Shown in pieces: positions 47,444 to 56,755 of a DNA stretch of 64,000 nucleotides (the first letter of the stretch is position 1; each line of letters starts with the position of its first letter). Made by a program: the position numbers and the translations under genes. Source of the DNA: Hyphomicrobiales bacterium (lineage in GTDB: Bacteria > Pseudomonadota > Alphaproteobacteria > Rhizobiales > Rhizobiaceae); assembly GCA_900471815.1 (NCBI GenBank), contig UICE01000005.1, positions 85,405 through 149,404 on the forward strand. Direction: 5' to 3'. The notes beneath the pieces are model-generated. The model did no database searches, was not told the origin of the DNA, and was given only the letters and a program-made list of their open reading frames with translations.

Positions 47444-49426
47444 TCAGACTGCCCAGCAAGAGCAGCCAAGAGCGCCGAAGAAACCCTTGAGGTCGGCGAT
47501 CGGCAGTTTCGAGGTCCAGGCTCCCGCATGGTCGTGACCATGCACGCCGCAATCGCTGGCGCAGCCACAGGTTGAGATCGCCGTGCGCCGTAGAGATCGC
47601 GCGCCAGCACCTTCCGGCTCGCCCCATGCAGCATACCCACCGAACTTGCGCACCGGTGACCAGTCCGGCATCGCCGGCGGCACGTCATTCTCGTCGAGCG
47701 TTTTGAAGTCACCCGCGCCATAGACGATCTTGCCGCCGACCATGGTCAGCTCCGATATCAGGAACGAGATCTCGTCCTCGGCGCAGGAGAAGAAGTCCTT
47801 ATCGGGAACGACAAGGTCAGCGAACTGGCCTTTCTCGATGCGACCTTTCTTGCCTTCTTCGTTCGAAAACCAAGTGACTTTTTCAGTCCACATGCGCAGA
47901 GCCGTCTCGCGATCAAGGCAGTTGGCACGCGGGTAGAGCTGCATGCCGCCAACCGTCTTGCCCGTGACCATCCATGAGAGCGACACCCACGGATTATAGG
48001 AAGCGACGCGGGTGGCGTCCGTGCCGGCGGAAACGTTGACGCCCTTGTCCAGCATCTTGCGGATCGGTGGGGTGGCTTCGGCCACGCCGTGTCCGTAACG
48101 CTCGGCGAAATACTCGCCCTGATAGGCCATGCGATGCTGGGTGGCGATGCCACCGCCAAGCGCTGCGATACGGTCGATAGAGCGATCCGAAATCGTCTCC
48201 GCATGGTCAAAGAACCAGTTCAGGCCTTCCAGCGGTATATCCTTGTTGACCTTTTCAAAGACATCCAGCGCACGGGTGATCGTCTCGTCATAGGTAGCGT
48301 GCAGGCGCCATGGCCAACGGTTTTCTGCCAGAACCCGCACCACCTCTTCCAACTCGCCCTCCATTTCCGGGGCCATTTCCGGCCTCGGTTGGCGGAAGTC
48401 CTCGAAATCGGCTGCGGAAAAGACCAGCATTTCGCCCGCGCCATTGTGGCGGAAGTAATCATTTCCCTGCTTGTATTTGACCGAAGACGTCCATTTGAGA
48501 AAGTCCTCTTTCTCTTCCTTTGGCTTTTGCGTGAAGAGATTGTAGGCGAGACGAACCGTCATCTGGTTTTCGTCGGAGAGTTTCTGGATCACCTCATAAT
48601 CATCAGGATAATTCTGGAAGCCACCACCTGCATCGATGACACCGGTCACACCAAGCCTGTTCAGCTCGCGCATGAAGTGGCGGGTGGAATTGACTTGATA
48701 ATCGAGAGGCAGCTTCGGACCCTTGGCGAGCGTCGAATAGAGGATGCCGGCGTTCGGCTTGGCGAGCAGCAGGCCGGTCGGATTGCCATTGGCATCGCGA
48801 GTGATTTCGCCACCAGGCGGGTTCGGCGTGTCGCGGGTGTAGCCAACGGCACGCAGGGCCGCGCCGTTGAGGAGCGCTCGGTCATAAAGGTGCAGGAGGA
48901 ACACTGGGGTATCTGGCGCGACCGTATTGATTTCCTCAATGGTCGGCAGACGCTTCTCCGCAAACTGGTGTTCAGTGAAGCCGCCGACGACACGCACCCA
49001 TTGCGGGGCGGGCGTAACCGCCACCTGCCGTTTCAGCATGTCCATCGCATCGGCCAGCGAGCGAACGCCATCCCACCGTAGTTCCATGTTGAAGTTTAAC
49101 CCGCCGCGCACGACATGAGTATGATTGTCGATCAAGCCAGGCAGGACGCGCTTGCCCTTCAGGTTCACGATCTTCGTATCCGGACCTTCGAGTGCCAAGA
49201 TCTCGGCATCGGTGGCGACTTCCATGAACAGACCGTCCTTGATGGCCACCGCTGTCGCGCTCGGATTGGTACGGTCAAGGGTCGTGAAGCGACCGTTATG
49301 GAGGATCAGGTCGGGATGCATGGTGTCTACTCCGGTTTTTTTGGGATCGGCAGCATTGGCCGTTGAGAAGAGGCTCGAGAACGCCAGGCTCGACGCCCCT
49401 CCGAGAAAGGTCCGACGCGTCGTCAT
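47444..49426 (-). CDS. Tat-exported YtcJ-like amidohydrolase
   Basis: A 660-residue metal-dependent amidohydrolase (Amidohydro_3). A twin-arginine leader TTRRTFLGGASSLAFSS ends at ANA. Then DLILHNGRFTTLDR, metal-binding HTH in LPGLIDNHTHVVRGG, HATYDETITRALD, FDHAETISDRSIDRI and AGTDATRVASYNPW (Asp) follow. The C-terminus has a Cys/His-rich tail, STCGCASDCGVHGHDHAGAW and a final GCSCWAV, suggesting an extra metal site. Its start overlaps the XapX stop by one base. Substrate unknown; export and neighbours suggest periplasmic handling of an amide or lactone-type compound. Confidence 0.9.
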   Translation of the reverse strand: MTTRRTFLGGASSLAFSSLFSTANAADPKKTGVDTMHPDLILHNGRFTTLDRTNPSATAVAIKDGLFMEVATDAEILALEGPDTKIVNLKGKRVLPGLIDNHTHVVRGGLNFNMELRWDGVRSLADAMDMLKRQVAVTPAPQWVRVVGGFTEHQFAEKRLPTIEEINTVAPDTPVFLLHLYDRALLNGAALRAVGYTRDTPNPPGGEITRDANGNPTGLLLAKPNAGILYSTLAKGPKLPLDYQVNSTRHFMRELNRLGVTGVIDAGGGFQNYPDDYEVIQKLSDENQMTVRLAYNLFTQKPKEEKEDFLKWTSSVKYKQGNDYFRHNGAGEMLVFSAADFEDFRQPRPEMAPEMEGELEEVVRVLAENRWPWRLHATYDETITRALDVFEKVNKDIPLEGLNWFFDHAETISDRSIDRIAALGGGIATQHRMAYQGEYFAERYGHGVAEATPPIRKMLDKGVNVSAGTDATRVASYNPWVSLSWMVTGKTVGGMQLYPRANCLDRETALRMWTEKVTWFSNEEGKKGRIEKGQFADLVVPDKDFFSCAEDEISFLISELTMVGGKIVYGAGDFKTLDENDVPPAMPDWSPVRKFGGYAAWGEPEGAGARSLRRTAISTCGCASDCGVHGHDHAGAWTSKLPIADLKGFFGALGCSCWAV

Positions 49427-49713
49427 CAGCTCTCCTCCTCTACCCGGGGTTCTGCGTTGTGGGCAACATCATGACGGGCCCCACCCTTGGGGAGGTGCCC
49501 AAACATATGCGGCTTGACCTGATTGAGCCAAGAGACCGCAGCAGGCTCCTTACTCCAGAGCGTCTTCGCCAGCGGGACGATCTGTTCGCCGACGAGGATG
49601 CCAAGTAGTCCGACAAGCGCGATCACCGGCGGAGCCGGAGAGCGTACGTTGAGAAGGCTGTAGACGATGCCGACCAGAAGACCGGCGCCAAGAGATAGAA
49701 GATAGATTTTCAT
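49426..49713 (-). CDS. XapX-domain membrane protein
   Basis: A 95-residue protein with an N-terminal XapX (DUF1427) domain: MKIYLLSLGAGLLVGIVYSL, then RSPAPPVIALVGLLGILVGE, two membrane helices, followed by a polar tail (KPHMFGHLPKGGARHDVAHN). GAGG precedes the ATG at 49713. XapX proteins are typically encoded between isochorismatase-like hydrolases and amidohydrolases, as here. Function unknown. Confidence 0.87.
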   Translation of the reverse strand: MKIYLLSLGAGLLVGIVYSLLNVRSPAPPVIALVGLLGILVGEQIVPLAKTLWSKEPAAVSWLNQVKPHMFGHLPKGGARHDVAHNAEPRVEEES

Positions 49714-49774
49714 GAGAGTCACCCTCGTTAAAACGGACAACCGCTCCGATGATCACCGGAGCGGTCGATTTGGC

Positions 49775-50464
49775 TTACTTCGCGGGGTTCGGGCCGATGC
49801 GGTTGCCATGGCCAACGCGTTCGGCACCACCATGGACGTGCGTGATCGCGTAATCGATTCCCATGCCGTAAGCGCCGGAATGCTCTTTCACCAGTGTGGT
49901 GACCGCATCGTAGGTTTCCTTGCGAGCCCAGTCGCGCTGCCATTCGAGCAAAACCTGCTGCCAGGTGACGGGTATGACGCCAGCCTGCACCATGCGGTCC
50001 ATTGCATATTTGTGCGCATCGGAAGACGTGCCGCCGGAAGCATCGGCGACCATGTAGATCTCGTACTCCGGGACGTCATGCAGTGCAGAGAGTGCAAAAG
50101 TCGTGTTGCAGACTTCTGTCCATAGACCGGAGACGACAATCTTCTTGCGGCCGTTGGCAGCATTTTTTGCCAGCGCATCGCGTACGTTCTGATCATCCCA
50201 GGAGTTCATCGAGGTGCGTTCAAGGATGTCATTCTGCGGATAGACTGCCAAAAGTTCGGGGAAGGTGTTGCCGGAGAAGCTTTCGGTCTCGACGGTGGTG
50301 ATCGTGGTTGGCACGTTGAAAATCCTGGCAGCCTTGGCCAAGCCGACAACGTTGTTTTTCAGGGTCTGGCGGTCGATCGACTGGACGCCGAAGGCCATCT
50401 GCGGCTGCTGATCGATGAAAATGAGCTGGCTGTTGGCGGGGGTCAGGACTTCAAGCTTGGACAT
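49775..50464 (-). CDS. Isochorismatase-fold hydrolase (YcaC-like)
   Basis: A 229-residue cysteine hydrolase. SQLIFIDQQPQMAFGV carries the catalytic Asp, ILERTSMNSWDDQNV lies in the region that should supply the Lys/substrate loop, and SGLWTEVCNTTFAL the nucleophile Cys. The C-terminal 30 residues (AITHVHGGAERVGHGNR) are His-rich. The length and motifs fit YcaC-like proteins of unknown substrate. First gene of the operon with XapX and the amidohydrolase. Confidence 0.88.
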   Translation of the reverse strand: MSKLEVLTPANSQLIFIDQQPQMAFGVQSIDRQTLKNNVVGLAKAARIFNVPTTITTVETESFSGNTFPELLAVYPQNDILERTSMNSWDDQNVRDALAKNAANGRKKIVVSGLWTEVCNTTFALSALHDVPEYEIYMVADASGGTSSDAHKYAMDRMVQAGVIPVTWQQVLLEWQRDWARKETYDAVTTLVKEHSGAYGMGIDYAITHVHGGAERVGHGNRIGPNPAK

Positions 50465-50632
50465 GGTAATTCCTCTTCGGTTGTTTTGGACCGCGAATGC
50501 GGCCGGTTAAAATGAGCAGGACCTGTCGGACGAACGCCATGCCCTGGGACACGACTTGTAAGACCCGAGGGCTTCCGTTCAATCGCTGCCTCGGCTGCTG
50601 AAAGGAAACGTAGCGTGACTTGCCCCCCTGCA

Positions 50633-50680
50633 GAATTGCAATATTAATTGCGAATGAATTGTCTTTATCGCAATAATTAC
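50633..50680 (+). promoter_or_regulatory. Candidate LysR-type operator upstream of isochorismatase operon
   Basis: GAATTGCAATATTAATTGCG (50633-50652) followed by AATGAATTGTCTTTATCGCA and ATAATTAC. It matches the site at 53279 in 12 consecutive bases plus ATT.CGA.TG further on. It lies 170 bp upstream of the isochorismatase start (50464). Also contains its own dyad (TTGCAATA / ATCGCAATAATT). Confidence 0.52.
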
Positions 50681-51159
50681 TCTGCGGTCCGGTTGGTCTG
50701 TGAACGTCACACGGGGTTGCGCTACGCGACCGCCTGTTCCGAAAATTTCTGAAGGAAGCGTCATTCGGGGAGGACGTCTTGAAATAGCTCCCGGTGTCCA
50801 TGGGCACGCTGTTCGCCGTGAAGCGATTTGGTTGAGCTGGCTTTGCGCGAGACAGCAGCCGGCAGTTGAGCCGTGTGTATTCCCCGAAATGCCTGGCAGT
50901 CTGCCGTTGACGAACGATGCGACCAGATAGTGAATACGCCTTCGGCGCAAAGGCTCCATACCGAGTTCACATCGTCTTTTATTTGCTTTCAACAACCGTT
51001 GTTCCAAATTGCAGGTGTTTACACGATCCCGAACCGATACAGCCGACTCCCAAACGGGATAAAGCTATCATACAGGCCGTGCCGTCAGACGAGGGCTTAC
51101 ATCAGTTGCGGGGAATACCTTCAAAGGAGAGATTGGAGAAGCCTGTGGTTGTGGAGTCA
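50681..51159. other. Intergenic stretch, nothing recognised
   Basis: About 480 bp between the isochorismatase promoter region and the LysR stop. Short open frames occur on both strands but show no family motif or credible ribosome-binding site. Confidence 0.5.
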
Positions 51160-52101
51160 CTATCCATGAATATGGATAAAGCTGTCAGGACGGGGCGGTG
51201 CATCGTCGTAGGCAGAAAACACGCCCGCGACCCAGTCTGCAAAGACCTGATACTTAACACTCGGAAACCGGCCCGCCGGCCTGACTATGTGAACAGGATA
51301 ACGTGGTGGCGCCCAATCGTTCATGATAGGGACCAGGGCGCCACGAGCAATATGTGGTCGTGCCAGGAATTCAAATGTCTGTCCAATACCCAGTCCTGCT
51401 AATATTCCATGCAAATGCGCGGTCGCATCACTGGTGGAGAGCTTGATGGGGCTGTAGATTTCTAACTTCTCGTTACCATTCATTAGTCGGACGGGTGCAG
51501 CTTTCAAGCTGCGTGCGAAAAAGTACTGAACGAAAATATGATCACGCTGCAGATCCGATGGCGAAGCTGGCACGCCATATTTTTCGAGGTATGACGGGGT
51601 GGCACAGGTCACTATCTCGACGCTGCATAGTTTCTTCGCAACGAGAGATGCGCTGGGTAGATCGCCGGCACGTATTACGCAATCTATTCCCTCCTCAACA
51701 ATGTCGGCCTGACGTTCTGTTACACCAAGATGCAACTCGATCTCTGGATAGAGGGCGTAAAACTCTGGCAACCGAGGGATCAGAACGGTATTGGCGAAGG
51801 TCCCTCCTATATCAACCCGAAGTTTCCCCCTGGTGGCCAGGCGCCCACGGGTCGCCTCGTTGTTCATTTCATCGAAATCGGCGATCAGGCGGATGGCGCG
51901 CTCGTAATAAGCAAGGCCCTCAGGTGTCACGGCAAGTGAACGCGTCGTTCGTTCTAGCAGTTTCAGACTCAAGCTTGCCTCAAGATCCTGAACAAGCTTA
52001 CTCACGGAGGACCGCGGCGCACCCATCGTATCTGCGGCCTTTGCAAAGGATCCGGCCTCGACGACGCGAACAAAGGCTCTGATTGCTCCCAATTGATCCA
52101 T
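51160..52101 (-). CDS. LysR-family transcriptional regulator
   Basis: A 313-residue LysR regulator. The winged HTH is MDQLGAIRAFVRVVEAGSFA, TMGAPRSSVSKLVQDLEASL, LLERTTRSLAVTPEG; the effector domain begins LRVDIGGTFANTVLIPRLPE. Subgroup resembles DhcR/PgrR-like regulators. GGAG lies 7 nt before the ATG at 52101. It is downstream of the dioxygenase on the same strand (173 bp gap) and upstream of the isochorismatase operon; either could be its target. Confidence 0.92.
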   Translation of the reverse strand: MDQLGAIRAFVRVVEAGSFAKAADTMGAPRSSVSKLVQDLEASLSLKLLERTTRSLAVTPEGLAYYERAIRLIADFDEMNNEATRGRLATRGKLRVDIGGTFANTVLIPRLPEFYALYPEIELHLGVTERQADIVEEGIDCVIRAGDLPSASLVAKKLCSVEIVTCATPSYLEKYGVPASPSDLQRDHIFVQYFFARSLKAAPVRLMNGNEKLEIYSPIKLSTSDATAHLHGILAGLGIGQTFEFLARPHIARGALVPIMNDWAPPRYPVHIVRPAGRFPSVKYQVFADWVAGVFSAYDDAPPRPDSFIHIHG

Positions 52102-52274
52102 TGGCATCTCTCCATCGAAATCTATATGTACGATGTTTTGGGGCTCAGTTATCGATTGTTGGACAGGACACAGGGCGTAGTAATGTCTGAGAATCTTACT
52201 TGCAAAAGCGTCATGGCGCCGCCTGGACAGATATATGGCGTCCCGAATTTGAGACGCCCCGTTCAATGGTATTA

Positions 52275-53207
52275 TCAGGCCGCCAGTGGTTCGAGATTTG
52301 CCTGGATCTGGTCCCGAAATTCCTCATATCGGCTGGGCAGCTTAAGCGCCTCGCCCAGATGTGCTGTGTCCTCGTCCCGGTTAAACCCCGGCTCGTTCGT
52401 GGCAATCTCAAACAGCACGCCACCCGGCGTCCTGAAGTAGATTGCCCAGAAATAATCGCGGTCAATGACTGGCGTAACCTGATAACCGGTGTCCATCAGT
52501 GCCTTGCGAACTTCGAGCTGCTTTTCGCGGTTCTCTACGGCAAAGGCTATATGGTGGACCGAACCGGCGCCCTGACGGGCAAACGGCGTTTTCGGCAGCG
52601 CTGCGACATCAATCGTGTCAGCGCCGTTTCCATTGGGAATGATAAAGCGGGTCACGTCACCCTCCTTCCCGGCGCGTTGATAGCCCATGAAGCCCAGAAG
52701 CTCTTCTGTCGCGGCGGTATCGTGCAGGCTAAACCGGGCGCCAGCAAATCCGAGGATAGCTGCATCGCTCGGAATGCCGTCCGCCAGCCATGGCGCGCGG
52801 TTATCATCGGCAGATTCAATCAGCGCCAGGCTGTCCCCGTCCGGACCCTTGAAATGAAGTCTGTTGGCGCCAAAGACGGTTTCAGTTTTCAAGCCATCGA
52901 CACCGTGCGCGGTAAACCGATCCTGCCAGAACCTCAATGCCCCCTTTGGCACGGAGAACTGCGTTTCCCCGACCTCGCCAACACCGGGACGACCCAGCAT
53001 CATGTTAGGGAACGGGAAGTAAGTCATGACGGTGCCTGCGGAGCCGTTCTGGTCGCCGTAGTAAAGGTGGTAGACGTTCGGGTCGTCGAAGTTGACGGTC
53101 TGCTTGACGCGGCGCAGGCCCAGCGTGTCAGTGAAGAAGCGATTGTTCAGACGCGCATCCGAAGCCATTGAGGTTACGTGATGCAGTCCCTTGATATCCT
53201 TGATCAT
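52275..53207 (-). CDS. VOC-family ring-cleaving dioxygenase (MhqO/YkcA-like)
   Basis: A 310-residue two-domain vicinal-oxygen-chelate protein. The first metal His is in IKGLHHVTSMASD, followed by FYTDTLGL-type FFTDTLGLRRVKQTVNFDDP; the second half starts SVHHIAFAVENREKQ, with the Glu in GGVLFEIATNEPGF. Homologues of MhqO respond to and degrade quinones or catechols. The ATG at 53207 follows AAGG closely. Divergent from the LysR gene at 53328 with 120 bp between them containing the shared motif, so it is probably that regulator's main target. Confidence 0.9.
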   Translation of the reverse strand: MIKDIKGLHHVTSMASDARLNNRFFTDTLGLRRVKQTVNFDDPNVYHLYYGDQNGSAGTVMTYFPFPNMMLGRPGVGEVGETQFSVPKGALRFWQDRFTAHGVDGLKTETVFGANRLHFKGPDGDSLALIESADDNRAPWLADGIPSDAAILGFAGARFSLHDTAATEELLGFMGYQRAGKEGDVTRFIIPNGNGADTIDVAALPKTPFARQGAGSVHHIAFAVENREKQLEVRKALMDTGYQVTPVIDRDYFWAIYFRTPGGVLFEIATNEPGFNRDEDTAHLGEALKLPSRYEEFRDQIQANLEPLAA

Positions 53208-53278
53208 GTCCTTGCCTTTCAAAGTCGCCGTTAGTGTTTGACTGTTGACGAATATCTAGGCCGATTGATCACGCCCGA

Positions 53279-53320
53279 GAATTGCAATATTCATTTCGAG
53301 TGCGTTGCTCTTTTTGAAAC
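53279..53320 (+). promoter_or_regulatory. Candidate LysR-type operator between dioxygenase and lysR
   Basis: GAATTGCAATATTCATTTCG (53279-53298) followed by AGTGCGTTGCTCTTTTTGAA. It lies in the divergent intergenic region and is close to the lysR start (53328), as expected for autoregulation. Same 12-bp core as at 50633 and, inverted, at 47374. Confidence 0.58.
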
Positions 53321-53327
53321 AATCCCA

Positions 53328-54227
53328 ATGAACGATTACAAAGCTCTGCGAACCTTCCTCCTTGCAGCCGAAAAGCGAAACTTCGCCCAGGTTGCCCGCG
53401 AACTGGACATGACGCCCGCAGCCGTCACGCGTGCCATTGCCGCGCTCGAGGCGGAACTTGGGGTGCAACTCTTCGTGCGGACGACGCGCCAGGTCTCCCT
53501 AACCACAGACGGCGCGATCTTCGCCGCACAGATCCAGCCAGCGGTAAAGACGCTCGAAGAGGCGCGCCGCGATGTGATGAACGCCCACAAGGCCGACGAA
53601 GGGCGTCTCAGGATCAGTGCGCCGACGTGGTTCGGCAAGGCGGTGCTGCCACCGATCCTCTCCGGCTTCAAAGAGCGGTACCCGAAGATGGGCTTTGAGA
53701 TCTCACTGTCCGACGGACTGGTGAATATCGTCGATGACGACTACGATCTGGCAATCCGCATCTCAATTCAGCCGTCGGACAAGTTCACGATATGGAGAAA
53801 AATCCGCGTCGTACCGCGCATTCTGGTTGCCGCACCGGGAAGTCGGTTTGTCGACATGCAGCATCCAAATGAACTGACACCAGATGATTGCCTCGCCTAT
53901 AGCGGCGAAAGTCGTCGAGAGAACTGGGTGCTTTCGGACGGCGGCTTGAGCATGACGATATCGGCAGGGCGTGCCTTCAGCGCCAACAATGGCGAGGTCC
54001 TGGCCGACATGGCAGCGGATGGCGCAGGCGTTGCCATGCTGCCGAACTTTCATGTCTCGGAGCATTTGCGCACCGGGCGCCTCGTACATGTGTTCAAGGG
54101 GTGGGTACCGCCCGACTTGTGGTTGACCCTTTATTATCCGCCTTATCAGGCACTGCCTCCGCGGATTGCTTCATTCTCGAAATTCTTCGAAGAACAGGTT
54201 GCGGCTCGCATGGTCATGTTGGACTGA
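53328..54227 (+). CDS. LysR-family transcriptional regulator
   Basis: A 299-residue LysR regulator: MNDYKALRTFLLAAEKRNFA, LDMTPAAVTRAIAALEAELG, LFVRTTRQVSLTTDG, then effector domain LRISAPTWFGKAVLPPILSG. Complete and of normal length; the ATG at 53328 starts exactly at the family N-terminus. Divergent from the VOC dioxygenase. I infer that it controls a small regulon spanning the dioxygenase, isochorismatase and doxX operons through the shared motif. Confidence 0.92.
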   Translation: MNDYKALRTFLLAAEKRNFAQVARELDMTPAAVTRAIAALEAELGVQLFVRTTRQVSLTTDGAIFAAQIQPAVKTLEEARRDVMNAHKADEGRLRISAPTWFGKAVLPPILSGFKERYPKMGFEISLSDGLVNIVDDDYDLAIRISIQPSDKFTIWRKIRVVPRILVAAPGSRFVDMQHPNELTPDDCLAYSGESRRENWVLSDGGLSMTISAGRAFSANNGEVLADMAADGAGVAMLPNFHVSEHLRTGRLVHVFKGWVPPDLWLTLYYPPYQALPPRIASFSKFFEEQVAARMVMLD

Positions 54228-54719
54228 CAGGCATCGGTTGATCGAGGCCTGTGGCATATCGTTCGTTACGTAGCATTGCTCGCTGCCTGACGGTAGCCAG
54301 TTTCTGTAGCTCCCAAAGATTTCTGTCAAAGATCTTTCGTTTTGCCACATCTAGAACGGCTCTATGCAGGTACTCTGCACGGGGCGGGCCGGTCCACCAG
54401 TCTGAGCGATCAACGCTGCGCCTCATCAAGAGGGATATTGTGCGTGAGTTGCGACGCGTTTGGGGTGGCCCAGAACGTGAGTGAGCGGCATTCCTGTCGG
54501 TGTCCTGACCGAAACCTATCGGACCATTTCACACACGTCGGCATAGCGGATCTCGCGCGCCAGAAGCGCGCGAGGGCGCGGCGCCGACCGCGCATCCAGC
54601 GAAGCCAGCCACTCGGCGCTCATTTCCATCGCGCCCAGCAGCACCTATAAGTGTACCGCCGCGCCTCGACGGTTTCAAGATTCCACCAAGGCTGCTTTCG
54701 GCTCCAACGGGACGTGACA
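54228..54719. other. Gene debris, unassigned
   Basis: About 490 bp of GC-rich sequence with short conflicting frames. A minus-strand stretch near 54510-54645 reads WLASLDARSAPRPRALLARE, coding-like but without start or recognisable family. No RNA gene was seen. Confidence 0.4.
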
Positions 54720-55017
54720 ATGCACTTTCCTTTTGCTCAAATGTCGGAATGGAAAATGGTTGTAATCGATAAGAAACTTACGGTGCCCTTCACCTATACT
54801 GCGACGGATTACGAATTTGACGGACCTATACCTGCACTCGATGCTGTCTTTCGGATCGGTTGCTGTTGCCGAAAACGGTGAGTTTCTTGGTGAATTCGAA
54901 GGTGTCTTGGAACGCCTTGAAAGCGCCGAGAGTGATCCCACAACGATGAATTTCTGGCGCAGGTACCATCACCGCGCTATTCTTGTCACTGGGGACGCGG
55001 ACAGTGATCTGGTTTGA
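54720..55017 (+). pseudogene. Remnant of a 3'-5' exonuclease-like protein
   Basis: Frame one (from ATG 54720) ends its useful part in TATDYEFDGPIPA, matching the DxE motif at the start of RNase T/DnaQ-like exonucleases. The continuation LHSMLSFGSVAVAENGEFLG, then LERLESAESDPTTMNFWRR, is in the next frame. A break lies near 54825-54838. The protein then stops at 55017, far short of the remaining catalytic residues. Confidence 0.55.
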
Positions 55018-55408
55018 TGCCTCCTTGGAGAGGCCGGCCGATGATGGCCTCCTGCAGAGTTGCATAGCGGCCATGCTCAACTTTTCCACCGAGAGCGTGG
55101 ACGTTGTCCACAGCATCAGCGAAATTAGTGATGCACCCGTCACGTGCATCGTTGAAGCTCATTCTCCGCACAAGTACTCGCAACTGATCACTCTCTACAT
55201 CTCTGAACCTTTGCCACGTCCTGATGTTCCTGAGGCAGCCGCTCATTTAGCGCAGACGCTCGATAGAGCTTTGCTCTTGGCCAACGATGAAACAGCAAAT
55301 CCATATTCATTCGTTCGTGTCTCCAATACCGGCCAACGCTCGGTTGTCTTGGTTGACCCGGACGAATTGGACGAGAATAACCGCTATGTCATTCAGGAAC
55401 CCGGCTAA
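54983..55408 (+). CDS. Hypothetical protein, possibly partial
   Basis: A frame of about 141 residues: RTVIWFDASLERPADDGLLQ, VDVVHSISEISDAPVTCIVE, ITLYISEPLPRPDVPEAAAH and ENNRYVIQEPG. Acidic, soluble, no signal peptide or membrane helix. The only starts are TTG 54983 and GTG 55004; neither has a strong ribosome-binding site, so it may be the tail of a longer gene. I recognise no family. Codon use looks genuine. Confidence 0.5.
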   Translation: MSLGTRTVIWFDASLERPADDGLLQSCIAAMLNFSTESVDVVHSISEISDAPVTCIVEAHSPHKYSQLITLYISEPLPRPDVPEAAAHLAQTLDRALLLANDETANPYSFVRVSNTGQRSVVLVDPDELDENNRYVIQEPG

Positions 55409-55495
55409 TAGTGGTGGTGCCGAGCTAACGTTGCCTCAAACTCAAGTATCACAACGGTTTTTAGGAGTTGTGCGGCCTTACAGAGTGCTCCTCGG

Positions 55496-55812
55496 CTAGC
55501 CATATGCTTTCAACACACGCACGCTTTCCGGTTTAGCTCCGGGCCAGAGCTGAACCACGTATTGGTCATCTCCTTTAAGACCATCTTCACTGAGCGTGTC
55601 GAGACCGGAAAAGCACGCACGCCAAGTGTTCCCGCGTTCACCGAAAGTCGCGGAGCGGTGGGCTCGTAATCCGTCAGGCCAGCCAGCACAAGTTGACCGG
55701 AGGGACAATCGAAATGTGTCTCGACAACGTGTTGGTACCTTAGACCTTGAGTTCGTTGTCGATCACCGACATGCTGTCGCGTCCCTTTTTGCCTGTGCAG
55801 GATTGATGCCAA
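55496..55812 (-). pseudogene. Frameshifted small conserved protein
   Basis: Frame one carries [20 protein letters not shown], then [18 protein letters not shown]; its proper continuation [20 protein letters not shown], then [18 protein letters not shown], is in another frame and ends at 55496. The break is near 55612. The combination resembles a family of small soluble proteins of unknown function seen in proteobacteria. Inactivated. Confidence 0.55.
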
Positions 55813-55855
55813 AGGTCGCGGCCGAATGCCGGATAAAGTCGATCAATGCCCTACG

Positions 55856-56755
55856 CTACGTCGCCGCAATTCGTTGAACAAAATCCAGAAAAGCCCGCAC
55901 CTTGGCAGGCGGCATGTGGCGTGACGGATGATAGGCGTAAAGTGGAAACTGCTCGCCGGACCATTCCGTCAAGATCGTCGTGAGCGCCCCGCTCTCAAGC
56001 CACTCGTCGAGACCGATGGCGAAGCTCTGGAATATGCCTTGCCCCGCAAGACAGGCCGCGACGGCAGCGGAGGGATCGTCCATGACCAACCGCCCCGCTG
56101 CCTTGATCTCGATGGCACCGTTGTCCCCCTGGAATTCCCAGGTGAACGCCCGTCCGGTCTGCGGGTCGCGAAACAGGATGCAATCGTGGTGCATCAGGTC
56201 GTGGGGCGTCGCTGGAACTCCGTGGCAGGCAAGATAGCCTGGGGCGGCACAGGTCAGCACGGGTACGTCCAGCAGTTTGCGCGCGATCAGCGACGATTCG
56301 TCCGGCGGACCAAAACGCACGGCGACATCCGCGCCGCTCATCATCTCTTCGCGATAGTTGCTGGTGGTCAGATCGAGCGTCAGAGCGGGATAGCGCGCCA
56401 GAAATTCACCGATCCTCGGCGCCAGCACCATGCGCGCGAACCAGGGATCAATCGAAACCCTTAGCCGCCCGCCGACGAATGCCGCCGAACCGGCGGCTTC
56501 GGAAGCCGCCTCCTCCAACCCGGCAAGCAACGGCATTATCTTTGCATGGAAGCGGGCGCCTTCTTCCGTTAGCGTAACTTCGCGCGGATTGCGGTCGAAC
56601 AATCTAACACCGACGCGTTGTTCGAGCCGCGCTACCGCACGACTGACTCCCGATGGCGTGAGGCCGAGAACATCCGCCGCCCGCACGAAATTGCCCGCTT
56701 CCATCACCGCCCCGAAAATGCCGACCCCGGTCAGCAGCCGCGTGTCGAAACTCAT
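55856..56755 (-). CDS. LysR-family transcriptional regulator
   Basis: A 299-residue LysR protein: LLTGVGIFGAVMEAGNFVRA, VLGLTPSGVSRAVARLEQRV, LFDRNPREVTLTEEG, effector domain LRVSIDPWFARMVLAPRIGE. GGAGAGAAG precedes the ATG at 56755. Divergent from the NmrA-type gene at 57012, which it probably regulates. The pairing of this LysR type with an NAD(P)-binding reductase is common. Confidence 0.92.
   Translation of the reverse strand: MSFDTRLLTGVGIFGAVMEAGNFVRAADVLGLTPSGVSRAVARLEQRVGVRLFDRNPREVTLTEEGARFHAKIMPLLAGLEEAASEAAGSAAFVGGRLRVSIDPWFARMVLAPRIGEFLARYPALTLDLTTSNYREEMMSGADVAVRFGPPDESSLIARKLLDVPVLTCAAPGYLACHGVPATPHDLMHHDCILFRDPQTGRAFTWEFQGDNGAIEIKAAGRLVMDDPSAAVAACLAGQGIFQSFAIGLDEWLESGALTTILTEWSGEQFPLYAYHPSRHMPPAKVRAFLDFVQRIAAT

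Noticed and set aside
48089-49081. 330-codon plus-strand open frame
   Set aside because: It lies entirely antisense to the well-supported amidohydrolase gene and has no family motif or ribosome-binding site.
50579-51007. 142-codon minus-strand frame across the isochorismatase promoter
   Set aside because: Runs through the motif region, is Ser/Arg-rich and compositionally like a chance frame.
54214-54429. 71-codon minus-strand frame
   Set aside because: Overlaps the end of the LysR gene, lacks a ribosome-binding site and shows no recognisable family.
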